The notes: generated from the sequence alone by a model not told the origin. A DNA stretch of 64,000 nt from Bacteroides reticulotermitis JCM 10512 (GCF_000517545.1 NZ_BAIV01000026.1:29830-93829), one strand, 5' to 3'. Positions 8,109 through 17,072 are shown, numbered from the stretch's first letter. Translations and numbers: made by a program.

Positions 8109-9815
8109 CTATAAACTTAAATGTTCGGCAATCGTACTTAAGGCATGTGCTGGGAAAAAAGACAACGCTGCAACGATGAAGATTATAACAAATGTCATCA
8201 CTCCGAAGGTAGCTGTGTCTGTGCTTAATGTTCCCGCACTTACCGGGATGAAGGTCTTTTTGGCAAGAATACCCGCGATAGCTACCTGTCCGATAATTGG
8301 GATAAAGCGTCCCAAAAGAAGTACCAATCCGGTAGAATAGTTCCAAAACCAGGTGTTGTCACCCAATCCTTCAAAGCCGGAACCGTTGTTGGCAGCGGAA
8401 GAGGTGAATTCGTATAGCATTTGGCTCAGTCCGTGATAACTCGGGTTGTTGAGCCATCCGCCTTCACTTGCCACCAATTGGGGAGCGTGTGTAAACAGAT
8501 AAGCGGCCAGTGCCGTTCCCGATAGGATGATAAATGGGTGGAGTAGAGCAAGAATGGAGGCGATCTTCATTTCACGAGCTTCTACTTTCTTTCCTAAAAA
8601 CTCAGGAGTACGCCCCACCATTAATCCACTGATGAAGACAGTAATAATAAGGAAAGTGAAATAGTTCATCCAACCAACGCCGACACCTCCAAACCAGGCA
8701 TTGATCTGCATATTCAGCATCTCTACCATTCCGGAAAGCGGCATCATGGAGTCGTGCATACCATTGACCGATCCATTGGATGTTGCCGTAGTGGAACCAG
8801 CCCAAAAGGCAGTAGCCGCTGCACCGAGGCGTACTTCTTTACCCTCCATAGATCCGTTTGTTTGAGCAATACCCAAAGCGTCGATGCGTGGATTGCCTTG
8901 AGTCTCTTGTCCGATAATGACGCAGGTGCCTATCAGGTAGGCGGTCAGCATCACGCCGAATATGGTATATCCTAGTTTTTTGCGGTTGATATAGAAGCCG
9001 AAGGCCAAACACATAGCCATGGGTAGTAATAAGATGGAGCAGCCTTCTATCATATTGGTCAGGTACGTCGGGTTCTCCAACGGATGGGCGGAGTTGGCGC
9101 CAAAGTAGCCGCCACCGTTTGAACCGAGTTGCTTGATAGCGATGATGGCTGCTGCCGGTCCTTGCGAAATATGTTGGGTTGTTCCTTCGAGCGTGGTAAC
9201 ATCCATTTTACCATTAAATCCCATCGGAACGCCTTGAAGGATTAAGAACAGACCGGCAATGAGCGAAAGTGGAAGTAGAATGCGGGTGCAGCTTAATACG
9301 AGGAAGTTCCAGAAGTTGCCGATTGTTTGGGACGTCTTGGCAGCCAGTGCTTTCATTATACCTGCCATAGCGGACATACCTGTAGCTGCTGCGATAAACT
9401 GGAATAGCATTATAACAAACAACTGCGTGAAGTAAGTCAGGCCGCTCTCTCCGCTATAATGTTGCAGGTCACTATTCACCATGAAACTGATGCTTGTGTT
9501 GAATGCCTGATGAATGCTTTGCCCGATGTTTCCATCCGGATTGAGCGGAAGGCTACCTTGAGCTAGGAGAAGTACTATACCCCAGAAGAACCAGAAAAAA
9601 TTGACAGTGAGCAAGGCTTTGAGAAATTGTTTCCAATTCATTTCCTCGTTCGGATTGATGCCGCTCAGTTTGAACATCAACCGTTCCAATGGTTTCATGA
9701 AGTCTAACCACGTCTTTTCTCCTTTATAAACCTTAGCTATGTATTTTCCCGTCGGATAACTGAGTAGCAACACCAAGACGAGTTGCGCTATAACACCTAG
9801 ATATTCTGTATGCAT
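8109..9815 (-). CDS. kdpA: K+-transporting ATPase subunit A (potassium channel-like)
   Basis: KdpA, the potassium-binding and translocating subunit, 568 residues, about ten TM helices in four repeats of the M1-P-M2 type. The selectivity-filter loops are visible as TGMSAMAG, GSNGGGYFGANSAHP, a less conserved third loop, and SAANNGSGFEGL. It follows kdpF by 12 bp. High affinity for K+ is a property of the family. Confidence 0.97.
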   Translation of the reverse strand: MHTEYLGVIAQLVLVLLLSYPTGKYIAKVYKGEKTWLDFMKPLERLMFKLSGINPNEEMNWKQFLKALLTVNFFWFFWGIVLLLAQGSLPLNPDGNIGQSIHQAFNTSISFMVNSDLQHYSGESGLTYFTQLFVIMLFQFIAAATGMSAMAGIMKALAAKTSQTIGNFWNFLVLSCTRILLPLSLIAGLFLILQGVPMGFNGKMDVTTLEGTTQHISQGPAAAIIAIKQLGSNGGGYFGANSAHPLENPTYLTNMIEGCSILLLPMAMCLAFGFYINRKKLGYTIFGVMLTAYLIGTCVIIGQETQGNPRIDALGIAQTNGSMEGKEVRLGAAATAFWAGSTTATSNGSVNGMHDSMMPLSGMVEMLNMQINAWFGGVGVGWMNYFTFLIITVFISGLMVGRTPEFLGKKVEAREMKIASILALLHPFIILSGTALAAYLFTHAPQLVASEGGWLNNPSYHGLSQMLYEFTSSAANNGSGFEGLGDNTWFWNYSTGLVLLLGRFIPIIGQVAIAGILAKKTFIPVSAGTLSTDTATFGVMTFVIIFIVAALSFFPAHALSTIAEHLSL

Positions 9816-9827
9816 AACTTTTCTTCT

Positions 9828-9911
9828 TTAAAATTTATCCGGCTTGATTAATACATAGATCAGATAGCCAAACATAATAATACCTATTAAAAATAATATT
9901 GTGTACCACAT
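9828..9911 (-). CDS. kdpF: KdpF small membrane subunit
   Basis: A 27-residue single-helix peptide directly ahead of kdpA (12-bp gap). It reads MWYTILFLIG followed by IIMFGYLIYVLIKPDKF. The central hydrophobic helix and the C-terminal KPDKF ending are typical of KdpF, the stabilising subunit of the pump. A good Shine-Dalgarno (AAGGAG) lies 6-8 bp before the ATG at 9911, unusual for this phylum and a support for translation. Confidence 0.9.
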   Translation of the reverse strand: MWYTILFLIGIIMFGYLIYVLIKPDKF

Positions 9912-9950
9912 ATTCTCTCCTTTCTTTAAATATTCTCAAACCAATCAATG

Positions 9951-9958
9951 CAAATATA
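9951..9958 (-). promoter_or_regulatory. Candidate -7 box for the kdpFABC operon
   Basis: TATATTTG on the minus strand is a perfect TAnnTTTG, 40 bp upstream of the kdpF ATG. No TTTG is found at the ideal -33 distance, which is compatible with activator dependence. Confidence 0.35.
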
Positions 9959-10068
9959 AAACAACTTTATAAATGCTATAATACTGAGTAGGCAAACTGC
10001 AAATTCAACTGAAAAGACCTCCATAATTCGATCACGTTTTAATTTATTAGACTGTTTATACCTTAATA

Positions 10069-10084
10069 AACGAATCATGTGCCA
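10069..10084 (-). promoter_or_regulatory. Possible sigma-54 promoter for the kdp operon
   Basis: The minus strand reads TGGCAC, 5 bp, TCGTT. The -24 half is perfect and the -12 half keeps the invariant G but not the C of the consensus TTGCW. It lies between the NtrC-type regulator gene and kdpF, about 160 bp before kdpF. A sigma-54 activator is encoded next door, which makes the match more than casual. Confidence 0.3.
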
Positions 10085-10154
10085 AGTTTGTGCGACCGAC
10101 CCTAAGCCTTTGATAGACAGTTGAACTTTTCAGCAATCCGAATAGGACGCAAAA

Positions 10155-10186
10155 AAGGAACCATTCCATTTTGAAAAGGTCTCCTT
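10155..10186 (-). terminator. Terminator after the sigma-54 regulator gene
   Basis: On the minus strand an imperfect stem (AAGGAGACC / GGTTCCTT) is followed by six T residues, about 25-55 bp past the regulator stop codon at 10210. Confidence 0.5.
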
Positions 10187-10209
10187 GTTGTTTTGGTAAG
10201 GGAGAGCGT

Positions 10210-11541
10210 TTACAGGTTTATTTTATACTCTTCTATTTTGCGGTAGAGTGTGGTTAAACCTATCTTCAACAGTCGCGACGCTTCAGTCTTGTTCCCATTG
10301 GTGTACTGCAATACTTTGGCGATGTGTCGGCGCTCGATAGTAGCGAGTTCGAAGTCGGATACATTCTTCCCGTCACTCTCCATCGTTACATTTTGCAGTT
10401 CCAAAGGTAAGTCTTGTAAGGTCAGTTGCTTATCGCAGACAATGACACTTCGTTCTATGGTATTTCTTAATTCGCGGATATTTCCTTTCCACTCGGCGTT
10501 CTTTAAGGTTGCCAGAAACTCCGGGGTCATGCCGGTAACTGTTTTATTTAGTTTAGCCGACAGCTGGTTTAGGAAGACAGTGGTTAATAACTCAATATCC
10601 TCTTTGCGCTCACGCAACGGAGGAAGATGAATTTGGAATACGGATAAGCGGTAGTAGAGATCCTCGCGGAAGTTTCCTTTCTCAATCTCTTTTTTGGGAT
10701 CGCGGTTAGTCGCTGAGATGATCCGTACGTTAACTTGAGTAGGCTTGGTGTCACCAATCTTGATATATTCTCCGGTTTCAAGCACGCGGAGGAGTTTCGC
10801 CTGTAGTTCGAAAGCCATCTCACCGATCTCATCCAAAAAGAGAGTACCACGGTCGGCTACTTCAAACAATCCTTTTTTATCTTTTATAGCTCCGGTAAAT
10901 GAACCTGCTTTGTAGCCAAATAGCTCACTCTCGAGCAGGTCTTTGCCAAACGCGGAACAATTGATCGCAACAAATTCGCCTTTTTCCCGGAGGCTGGCAC
11001 GGTGAATAGCTTGGGCAAAGACCTCTTTGCCTGTTCCTGTTTCTCCGGTTAAGAGTACGGTGACGTCGGTTCGGGCAACCTTTTGCGCTAAGGATACAGC
11101 TTGTTGTACGCTTGGGGAGTTTCCTTGTATAGACTCAAACGAGTATGATGCCGGAACTGCGATTTTACCCTGATTCTTTTTAGCCTGCTGCATGGCACGA
11201 CTAATGATCGGAATAATTTTATTGTGATCGTCTCCTTTGGTGATGTAATCGAATGCGCCGTTTTTAATAGCCTGCACTCCATCGGGAATATTGCCGTGAG
11301 CAGTTAGCAGAATAACTTCACACTCGGCATGGATCTTTTTAATTTCAGGAACCATATCAACTCCATTTCCGTCCGGGAGAAATACGTCGCAAAGTATCAC
11401 TTGTGGGAGATGTTGTTTTAGCAATTTTAGGCCGGAAGAGAAATCGGTGGCTTGCAGCACTTCATATCCTTCAAGCTCCATCATTCGCGAGAGGAGTTTG
11501 CGAATCATAGGTTCGTCATCAATTATCAATAGCCTGTCCAT
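10210..11541 (-). CDS. Sigma-54-dependent NtrC-family response regulator, likely kdp activator
   Basis: A 443-residue transcription activator. It has a receiver domain with phospho-acceptor D52, AAA+ with Walker A GETGTGKE at about 166-173 and Walker B (RGTLFLDEIGEM), and a Fis-type HTH at the C-terminus (GNKTEASRLLKIG). The sigma-54 contact loop reads GSFTGA (213-218) rather than the usual GAFTGA. This Ala to Ser change leaves the essential Phe-Thr in place. In other phyla the KdpD partner is the OmpR-type KdpE. Here the kdp locus has this protein instead, in the same orientation and about 300 bp upstream of kdpF. It therefore probably receives phosphate from the kinase at 2814-4292. Confidence 0.9.
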   Translation of the reverse strand: MDRLLIIDDEPMIRKLLSRMMELEGYEVLQATDFSSGLKLLKQHLPQVILCDVFLPDGNGVDMVPEIKKIHAECEVILLTAHGNIPDGVQAIKNGAFDYITKGDDHNKIIPIISRAMQQAKKNQGKIAVPASYSFESIQGNSPSVQQAVSLAQKVARTDVTVLLTGETGTGKEVFAQAIHRASLREKGEFVAINCSAFGKDLLESELFGYKAGSFTGAIKDKKGLFEVADRGTLFLDEIGEMAFELQAKLLRVLETGEYIKIGDTKPTQVNVRIISATNRDPKKEIEKGNFREDLYYRLSVFQIHLPPLRERKEDIELLTTVFLNQLSAKLNKTVTGMTPEFLATLKNAEWKGNIRELRNTIERSVIVCDKQLTLQDLPLELQNVTMESDGKNVSDFELATIERRHIAKVLQYTNGNKTEASRLLKIGLTTLYRKIEEYKINL

Positions 11542-11576
11542 AGGGAGTAAGATTATAACTATCGTACAAAATTAGG

Positions 11577-11584
11577 AAAATATA
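11577..11584 (-). promoter_or_regulatory. -7 box of the sigma-54 regulator gene
   Basis: TAATTTTG on the minus strand (TAnnTTTG), 36 bp upstream of the ATG at 11541. No clear -33 element. Confidence 0.35.
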
Positions 11585-11957
11585 TCTTCCGAATGAAGAA
11601 AAGAGGTTGATTTTTATGAAAAGGCATTTACAGCTGCTGTCCGCTTCTGATCATCAGGTGGCATATGTGTAGAATGTTTCTTCATCAACGGGGCCTAATA
11701 TAAGCATTTTGCAGGATGTTTTACTTGAGTATGTTGTCATAGTCACTTTTTTGCATATCTTTCAGAATGTCAGTCATTTATATTGCGTCTTCTTTTTGAT
11801 ATCGCTTTATTTTGATGAGCGTTCAGCATGGCTTGCTTTCTCCCTGAAAAATAGAGTCTCTAATGAACCAAAGAGGCTTTTTTCAATCTATAATGTAGAT
11901 CCCTATTCGTACATTTGTGCAGTCGTTTTTTCTAGTTATTCGCTCTAATTAGCTAAC

Positions 11958-12048
11958 TCACATAATGTGCGACAGGTAATTCACATATTGTGGGACAGCT
12001 GTTCCACAACTGTGAGTCACCTGTTCCACATATTGTGCAACAGCTAAA
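11958..12048. repeat. Array of four 22-23-bp units with hyphenated palindromes
   Basis: Unit starts are 11958, 11981, 12003 and 12025. Each has a core CACAnnnTGTG (CACATAATGTG, CACATATTGTG, CACAACTGTG, CACATATTGTG), followed by a spacer such as CGACAGGT, GGACAGCT, AGTCACCTGT or CAACAGCT. The units are direct repeats whose cores are themselves inverted repeats. An array with the same design is present at 61941-62030. Confidence 0.8.
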
Positions 12049-12392
12049 TCAAATGAGAAAAAATGTCTTTTTCTGGTTGTTTACTACTAACTATTGAAGG
12101 GAATTTGGTAAAGCATGCTACCTTTGGAAATGGGAGTTATTTATTAAAAAGCCGAGTCTCAAAAAAGTATGCGCATTGTATTGGTTTGTGGGATAGTGAT
12201 TTATGCCAAAAAGTGACTTAGTCATACAGTCGATTGCATTTGTTCACTCACTTGAAAAACGCATCATGCAGGTTGATTAGCTATCGATGTAATGCATCTT
12301 CTAGCTTGCACTTAATGAGTAGTAGTGGTGAACAGTTTTTTCTAGCGTAGATTAACAAAGATTTATGTGTGGCTCTTCTCGTTTTAAACCGA

Positions 12393-12452
12393 AAGAAGCC
12401 GTTGCTACAAGTCTCGGACGTTTAATCCGAAGAACTTTCGCAACGGCTTCTT
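12393..12452. terminator. Long hairpin 3' of the universal stress protein gene
   Basis: A perfect 13-bp outer stem (AAGAAGCCGTTGC at 12393-12405, complement at 12440-12452) encloses a second stem (TCGGA 12414-12418 / TCCGA 12426-12430). It lies 45 bp past the stop of the gene at 12498. No strong T-run follows on either side, so it could be a terminator or an RNA-stabilising structure. Confidence 0.55.
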
Positions 12453-12497
12453 AGTTGGTTAGGTCAAATTATTGAAAGGGATTTTATGATAAGCTAC

Positions 12498-13613
12498 TTA
12501 TCCACGAAGTACCAATAGAGCTGTATTCAAACGTTCCAATAGTTTTCGTGACACACTCGGAACGAATATTCGCCCGAACAGGTTCCGGCGGCGTGTGTTG
12601 AGGCATATCACTGTTACATCTTTCTCTTCGATAAAGGAAGCGAGCGCGGCAGTGGTATCCGGTGAATCGATTAATTCATAATCGATGTTGAAATGCTTAT
12701 ATTTCTCAATAAAACGGGTTTTCATTTGGGCTAGTTCTTGTTCCGACCACACTTCCCTTTTCTTCTTCCTGTCTGGATTGATAATGTGAACCAGCGTGAT
12801 TTTGATATCCGAATACAAGGACAAGATAGTCACCAATTTATGGAAATGCGTCATCTCCCTTGATTGCAAATTCGTTAGTATAGCGATATGCTTCACTTTC
12901 AAAATATCTTCTACACGGATTCCCTCAGGAACAGCCAGCACAGGGACATTAGTCATCTCAATAACATCGGCTGTCACATCACCGATAAAGTTGTTCTGAT
13001 TGGCGTGACTACCTTTAGTTCCTAGTATGAGTAGGAAGGGTTTATACTCCAATACGAAGTTATCGATTTCTTCTTCTACAATGCCTTCCCGTATTGAATA
13101 GGAATAATTGACCGAAGGCCATTCCTTATCGGTGATTTTCTGGTCTATATCCCAACAAAGACTGAGCATTTGTTTGCGGGTGGTGTTCAATAACCCCTCT
13201 TCCGGCGACTCCTTTAGGTTGTCGGCAAAAGGAATATGTGAGGGGAAGTATATATTATTGTATACATGTAGGATCTTCACTTTGGCGTTTGTTTTTTGAG
13301 CGATGTTGAACGCCACCTGACACGCCTTTATAGAATAGGAGGAAAAATCTACCGCAACGAGAATGCGGCGACGTCCATCGTCTATTTTATAAGTATCCTG
13401 ATCGCTATAGCTAAATAGCTGGTTGGCTTCTATCACTGCCATAGCTCTGGTCAAGTCAGCTGCTTTTACTTTGATGTAAAAGTTTTCGACAGCAGAATCG
13501 TTATCGTCTACTTTTTCCAGATAGGCCGATACACCTTCTTTTTCCAGAATGTCTTTTAATATACGGGCTTTTGCTTTTGTATGCGTAGCAAGTGTCAGTA
13601 GTTGTTCATTCAT
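12498..13613 (-). CDS. Tandem universal stress protein with N-terminal DUF2007-like domain
   Basis: A 371-residue cytoplasmic protein with three parts. Residues 1-70 resemble the small ferredoxin-like 'putative signal transducing' (DUF2007) domain (LLTLATHTKAKARILKDILEKEGVSAYL begins it; key part ARILKDILEKEGV). Residues about 85-225 and 235-371 are two Usp domains. The first has RRILVAVDFSSYS and the ATP-loop-like LGTKGSHANQNNFIGDVTADVI. The second is more divergent. Usp proteins bind ATP or other ligands and respond to stress. The specific role is unknown. The gene is monocistronic, with a -7 box at 13642-13649. Confidence 0.8.
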   Translation of the reverse strand: MNEQLLTLATHTKAKARILKDILEKEGVSAYLEKVDDNDSAVENFYIKVKAADLTRAMAVIEANQLFSYSDQDTYKIDDGRRRILVAVDFSSYSIKACQVAFNIAQKTNAKVKILHVYNNIYFPSHIPFADNLKESPEEGLLNTTRKQMLSLCWDIDQKITDKEWPSVNYSYSIREGIVEEEIDNFVLEYKPFLLILGTKGSHANQNNFIGDVTADVIEMTNVPVLAVPEGIRVEDILKVKHIAILTNLQSREMTHFHKLVTILSLYSDIKITLVHIINPDRKKKREVWSEQELAQMKTRFIEKYKHFNIDYELIDSPDTTAALASFIEEKDVTVICLNTRRRNLFGRIFVPSVSRKLLERLNTALLVLRG

Positions 13614-13641
13614 GATTTTCTTATTTATTGGTTCCTCGTTA

Positions 13642-13649
13642 CAAAGTTA
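13642..13649 (-). promoter_or_regulatory. -7 box of the tandem Usp gene
   Basis: TAACTTTG (TAnnTTTG) on the minus strand, 28 bp upstream of the ATG at 13613. Confidence 0.4.
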
Positions 13650-13863
13650 GTTTAATAGTAGAGGATGGTGATGATCTTATTGACTTTAAAAGTATTCCAT
13701 TTATCTCTATCTGTGAATAACTATTGAAGTGTGATCCATATAAGGACATTTTTGCGGGAATAAGGGTCACGATTATCTCGCTTACTATACTGAACTTTGT
13801 AGTGCAGTCGGATGTTTGTGTGATGGACTGTGAAAACGTTGTTTAATTAAAAACGATTAGCCC

Positions 13864-14157
13864 ATGAAAGTAGCCCTGTTTTTAAGAGATAAGAAGATGA
13901 AAGCGTTCAATACGAAAGCTGTTCGAGTTTTGGTATGTAGTATGCTTAATGATAGTATTGCCGATCTGGAAGAAAATAGTATTCCCAATCTCAATATCAA
14001 TTACGTTTCCCTGTGGATGTTGAATAAGAAAGTTGATGTGATTTACATCCCGGAGGAACAGCCTGATGCTGCGGAATTCTTTAAGAAAATAGACATCTCG
14101 GTCAAGACTTATGACGATATAAAGACGAGCTCGGAGTTACATCCGTTCTTGGTATAA
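13864..14157 (+). CDS. Small NifX/NifB-like fold protein, function unknown
   Basis: 97 residues without signal peptide. The layout (MKVALFLRD start, then a late segment KKVDVIYIPEEQPDAAEFFKKIDISVKTYDDI) resembles the dinitrogenase-cofactor-binding NifX fold, where a variable site is followed by 'GI-vy---g--v'. This is a weak, fold-level impression and no metal ligands stand out. It is monocistronic between a divergent Usp gene and a convergent AraC gene that ends 16 bp away. The ORF's coding character looks genuine. Confidence 0.55.
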   Translation: MKVALFLRDKKMKAFNTKAVRVLVCSMLNDSIADLEENSIPNLNINYVSLWMLNKKVDVIYIPEEQPDAAEFFKKIDISVKTYDDIKTSSELHPFLV

Positions 14158-14173
14158 ATCCGCTTAAGCGGAT

Positions 14174-15058
14174 TTATACTTTCTCGCGATAATACTTAGG
14201 AGTCATTCCCGTGCTTTTCTTGAAGAAACGGCCAAAGTAAGACGGATTGGGGAAATTTAGCTCTTCAGATATTTGCAGTACGGTCAGATTGGTCGATTTT
14301 AGCATCATCTTGGCTCCCATGATGGCGGCTTGTTCAATCCACGAATTAATAGCTCTTCCGGTTTCCTTTTTCAGAACGGCTGATAAATATTTAGGTGAAA
14401 TAAACATCTTGTCAGCATAAAAAGAAGCGGTTCTCCCGATTTTGAAGTGTTCTTTCAAAAGTGTCATGAACTGCTGTACAATCTCTTTGTTTCTGGACGA
14501 CATCTTTTCACAAGGTGCGATATCCCCTTCCTGCTCCAGATAAATAGTTCCAATTTCCATTAGTAAAGAAAATAATAATCCTTTAATAATTTTCTCTTGA
14601 AATTGATTTTGCTTACCATTGAATGTCTCAATAATAAACGAGTGGTATCTTAAAAGATGTTGGATCTCTTCGGGGGTTACCTTGAGTATCGGATTCTCTG
14701 CGATTCTTCTAGGTAATTCAAAATTGTTCGGAAACGGTAGATCTGACAGGAAATCAATCGAACAGCAAAGTACTTCGACAACGTGGTTCTCACAATGATC
14801 TATTTTCTCTACGATTTGATTGGGTAGAATAATTGAAATACTATTCTCCTCCACTATATACTCTTTGAAGTTGATCTTTACTTTCCCACGCCCTTTCAGG
14901 CAGATAATAAAAACGATTGCATCGATAGAGAATGGATAGTCGAAAGAAATATCCAATTTATCTCTCTGGTTGTTAGATGCGATGAAGTTTTTGATGATGT
15001 AAGGAGAAGATTCGGAAATATCAGAGAATTTAAGTCTTTCCAGCTTGTTCTTTGTCAT
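14174..15058 (-). CDS. AraC-family transcriptional regulator
   Basis: 294 residues. An N-terminal cupin-like sensing domain (about 25-150: GRGKVKINFKEYIVEENSISIILP in part) is followed by an AraC double HTH (about 195-294). The latter ends in the classic LNFPNPSYFGRFFKKSTGMTPKYYRE signature (seen as FPNPSYFGRFFKKSTGMTP). It lies divergent from the MarR/RND efflux operon across a 460-bp gap, and both could act on that gap. Targets are not determinable here. Confidence 0.9.
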   Translation of the reverse strand: MTKNKLERLKFSDISESSPYIIKNFIASNNQRDKLDISFDYPFSIDAIVFIICLKGRGKVKINFKEYIVEENSISIILPNQIVEKIDHCENHVVEVLCCSIDFLSDLPFPNNFELPRRIAENPILKVTPEEIQHLLRYHSFIIETFNGKQNQFQEKIIKGLLFSLLMEIGTIYLEQEGDIAPCEKMSSRNKEIVQQFMTLLKEHFKIGRTASFYADKMFISPKYLSAVLKKETGRAINSWIEQAAIMGAKMMLKSTNLTVLQISEELNFPNPSYFGRFFKKSTGMTPKYYREKV

Positions 15059-15520
15059 ACTTATCAGTTTTTTTATTCACGCTCACTATTTTATAGAAAA
15101 TTAGGTAATTGCAGCCCTAACTCATTATCTATGTCCTGAAGCATTGCTGCAAATATATCATATAATTGGTATAGAAGAGTCTTTTATTTCTTTAAATCGG
15201 CAAAAAGGAACATTATTGAGGCGAATTGGTACAGTGTGTATGTCGATAATGGACTTCCAAAAAGGTTATTTATGATATTATCCGCCTTTTAGATGCTTAT
15301 TTATAGCTAAATCCTCCTTTTAAGGCTTTTTAAGCGGCAAAAAAGGCGAATGTGCAAATATGGACATTTATGGGGCATATAAGATGAGTAATTATTTGTT
15401 GAAAGCCGGGATCTTTGCAAACACAGAAATTAGAAAGAGTTAGGGCACATGTCCTACTTTTTTCGAAACATAGATTAAGTGGACTTATAATAATGAACGT
15501 TTAAAGAAAAAGTTGAAACA
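15059..15520. promoter_or_regulatory. Divergent control region between the AraC gene and the efflux operon
   Basis: No gene seen. The minus strand has TATATTTG (15150-15157), a fair -7 box for the AraC gene. Three related words occur, CGGCAAAAAGG at 15199, CCAAAAAGG at 15257 and CGGCAAAAAAGGCG at 15335, two of them close to GGCGAAT. They may be operator copies for the AraC or MarR protein. This is only a pattern. Confidence 0.35.
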
Positions 15521-15961
15521 ATGGAACAAAAAAATACGCAGCGGGTGGATAACCTGATATGGCGAGTTGCCAAGCAACTAAATAAAAGAAAGAGGGCTGT
15601 TCTGGAAGAATTTGACTTGACGTGCAGTCAGTATGATTTGCTTGCGGCCATATGGCAGAGCACGCGAGAAAAGAAGGGCGTGATTCAAGTCGATCTGGCA
15701 GAGAGAACGCAGATAGATCCGATGACTACCTCTACTATATTAAGAAATCTGCAAAAGCGCAACTTAATCATTCGCGAACGAGGGCTTGTGAATACCCGCA
15801 CGGTTGAAATCGAATTAACCTATTCAGGGAGTAGGCTGTATCAAATAGCTAAGAAACAGATTGATCAGATGAGGGAAGAGACCTACCAGAGTGTTGATCA
15901 ACAACAAATAATATCCCAATTATTAATATTATCCAATAAATTGAATAAATCAAACCATTAG
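15521..15961 (+). CDS. MarR-family regulator of the RND efflux operon
   Basis: 146-residue winged-helix regulator. The dimerisation helices lie at both ends, the HTH at about 50-80 (VDLAERTQIDPMTTSTILRNLQKR), and the wing has the Asp-Arg-like basic hairpin (LIIRERGLVNTRTVEI). It is the first gene of the efflux operon: the next gene starts 4 bp after its stop. MarR proteins usually repress their own efflux operon and release on binding small aromatic compounds. That is inferred. Confidence 0.9.
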   Translation: MEQKNTQRVDNLIWRVAKQLNKRKRAVLEEFDLTCSQYDLLAAIWQSTREKKGVIQVDLAERTQIDPMTTSTILRNLQKRNLIIRERGLVNTRTVEIELTYSGSRLYQIAKKQIDQMREETYQSVDQQQIISQLLILSNKLNKSNH

Positions 15962-15965
15962 AATT

Positions 15966-17072
15966 ATGAAATTACTGAAGATTTTTTTTGGAACCACAGC
16001 TATGGCTTTATTGTTCACCTCGTGTGGAAATAAGGACAACTCAACAAGACAGGTTGTTGCACAAAAATATCCAACTACCGTAGTGAGTGAAAAAACAGAG
16101 AAGCTGTTGTCCGTCTATCCGGCCACCGTGAAGGGACAGGAGGATATTGAGATTCGTCCACGCATCGACGGGTTTATTGATGCGATCAATGTAGACGAAG
16201 GAGCAGTAGTACGCAAAGGGCAGACTCTATTTAGAATAAATTCTCCTCAGGCTGAACAGGCCTTGACTACGGCAGAAGCATCATTACAGAGCGCCAAAGC
16301 GCAGGTTAATACAGCGAAAGTGAACGTGAACAGAATCCGTCCGCTGGCTGAGAAAGGGATTATTGGAAAGGTTCAGTTGGAGACAGCAGAAGATTCTTAT
16401 CAGTCTGCATTGGCTGGACTGGCGCAAGCGGAAGCTGCCTTGAAAAATGCCCGGGCAACAATCGGGTGGACACAAGTGACGAGTCCGGTTGATGGTTTCG
16501 TTGGTTCGATTCCTTTCCGATTGGGAAGTTTGGTGAGTTCGGCAAATGTGCTGACAACAGTGGCTAATACAGGAAATGTATTTGCTCATTTCTCTCTCAA
16601 CGAAAAGCAGTTGGTTACTTTCTTAAATACATTGGAAGGAAATACTCAGGCTGAGAAAATAAAGAATGCACCTCCGGTGACTCTTACTTTGGCCGATGGC
16701 ACGGTTTATGAGCATGAAGGGAAAATAGGAACAATAACAGGCTCGATCAATATTACGACAGGTTCGGCTAATTTCCGGGCAGAGTTCCCCAACAAAGAGG
16801 GAAAACTACGTAGCGGAACCAGCGGAAAGGTATCTGTACCCCGAGTTATTGAAAAGGCGATTGTTATTCCTCAGAAAGCTACTTTCTCACAGCAGGATAA
16901 GATCGTTCTCTTTTTAGCACAGGGAGATTCCGTAGTGCAGAAGGCTATTTCTGTTTTGCCTACTCCCGATGGTAAAAGCTATGTTGTTACTGATGGACTA
17001 ACTGTCGGCGACCGGATTGTTACTGACGGTGTTGCTACCTTGTCGCATGGTAAGAAAATTCACTTCGACTAA
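15966..17072 (+). CDS. RND efflux periplasmic adaptor (membrane fusion) lipoprotein
   Basis: 368 residues. Lipoprotein signal peptide with lipobox FTSC at about residue 20, so it is anchored in the inner membrane with the body in the periplasm. It has a biotinyl-lipoyl half (RIDGFIDAINVDEGAVVRKGQTLF), an alpha-hairpin (about 95-160, ALTTAEASLQSAKAQVNTAKV), and beta-barrel and membrane-proximal domains up to GKKIHFD. It belongs to the AcrA/MexA class and bridges the RND pump and the outer-membrane channel, both encoded downstream. Normal length, no breaks. Confidence 0.93.
   Translation: MKLLKIFFGTTAMALLFTSCGNKDNSTRQVVAQKYPTTVVSEKTEKLLSVYPATVKGQEDIEIRPRIDGFIDAINVDEGAVVRKGQTLFRINSPQAEQALTTAEASLQSAKAQVNTAKVNVNRIRPLAEKGIIGKVQLETAEDSYQSALAGLAQAEAALKNARATIGWTQVTSPVDGFVGSIPFRLGSLVSSANVLTTVANTGNVFAHFSLNEKQLVTFLNTLEGNTQAEKIKNAPPVTLTLADGTVYEHEGKIGTITGSINITTGSANFRAEFPNKEGKLRSGTSGKVSVPRVIEKAIVIPQKATFSQQDKIVLFLAQGDSVVQKAISVLPTPDGKSYVVTDGLTVGDRIVTDGVATLSHGKKIHFD

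Larger units (their letters stand above)
11542..12497. other. 950-bp gene-free stretch with repeats
   Basis: No credible gene. Open frames here lack coding character and have no recognisable product. It holds the regulator promoter, an array of four palindromic units (11958-12048) and a long hairpin (12393-12452) behind the universal stress gene. The remainder is A/T-rich with nothing I can name. Confidence 0.6.

Noticed and set aside
11709..11948. Open frame of 79 codons in the gap after the sigma-54 regulator
   Set aside because: Composition is unlike a protein (runs of Phe, Ser, Tyr), it has no family look, and its region is A/T-rich noncoding DNA next to the palindromic array.
11958..12048. 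CRISPR array
   Set aside because: Units are contiguous with no unique spacers of constant length, only four units, and no cas genes in the window.
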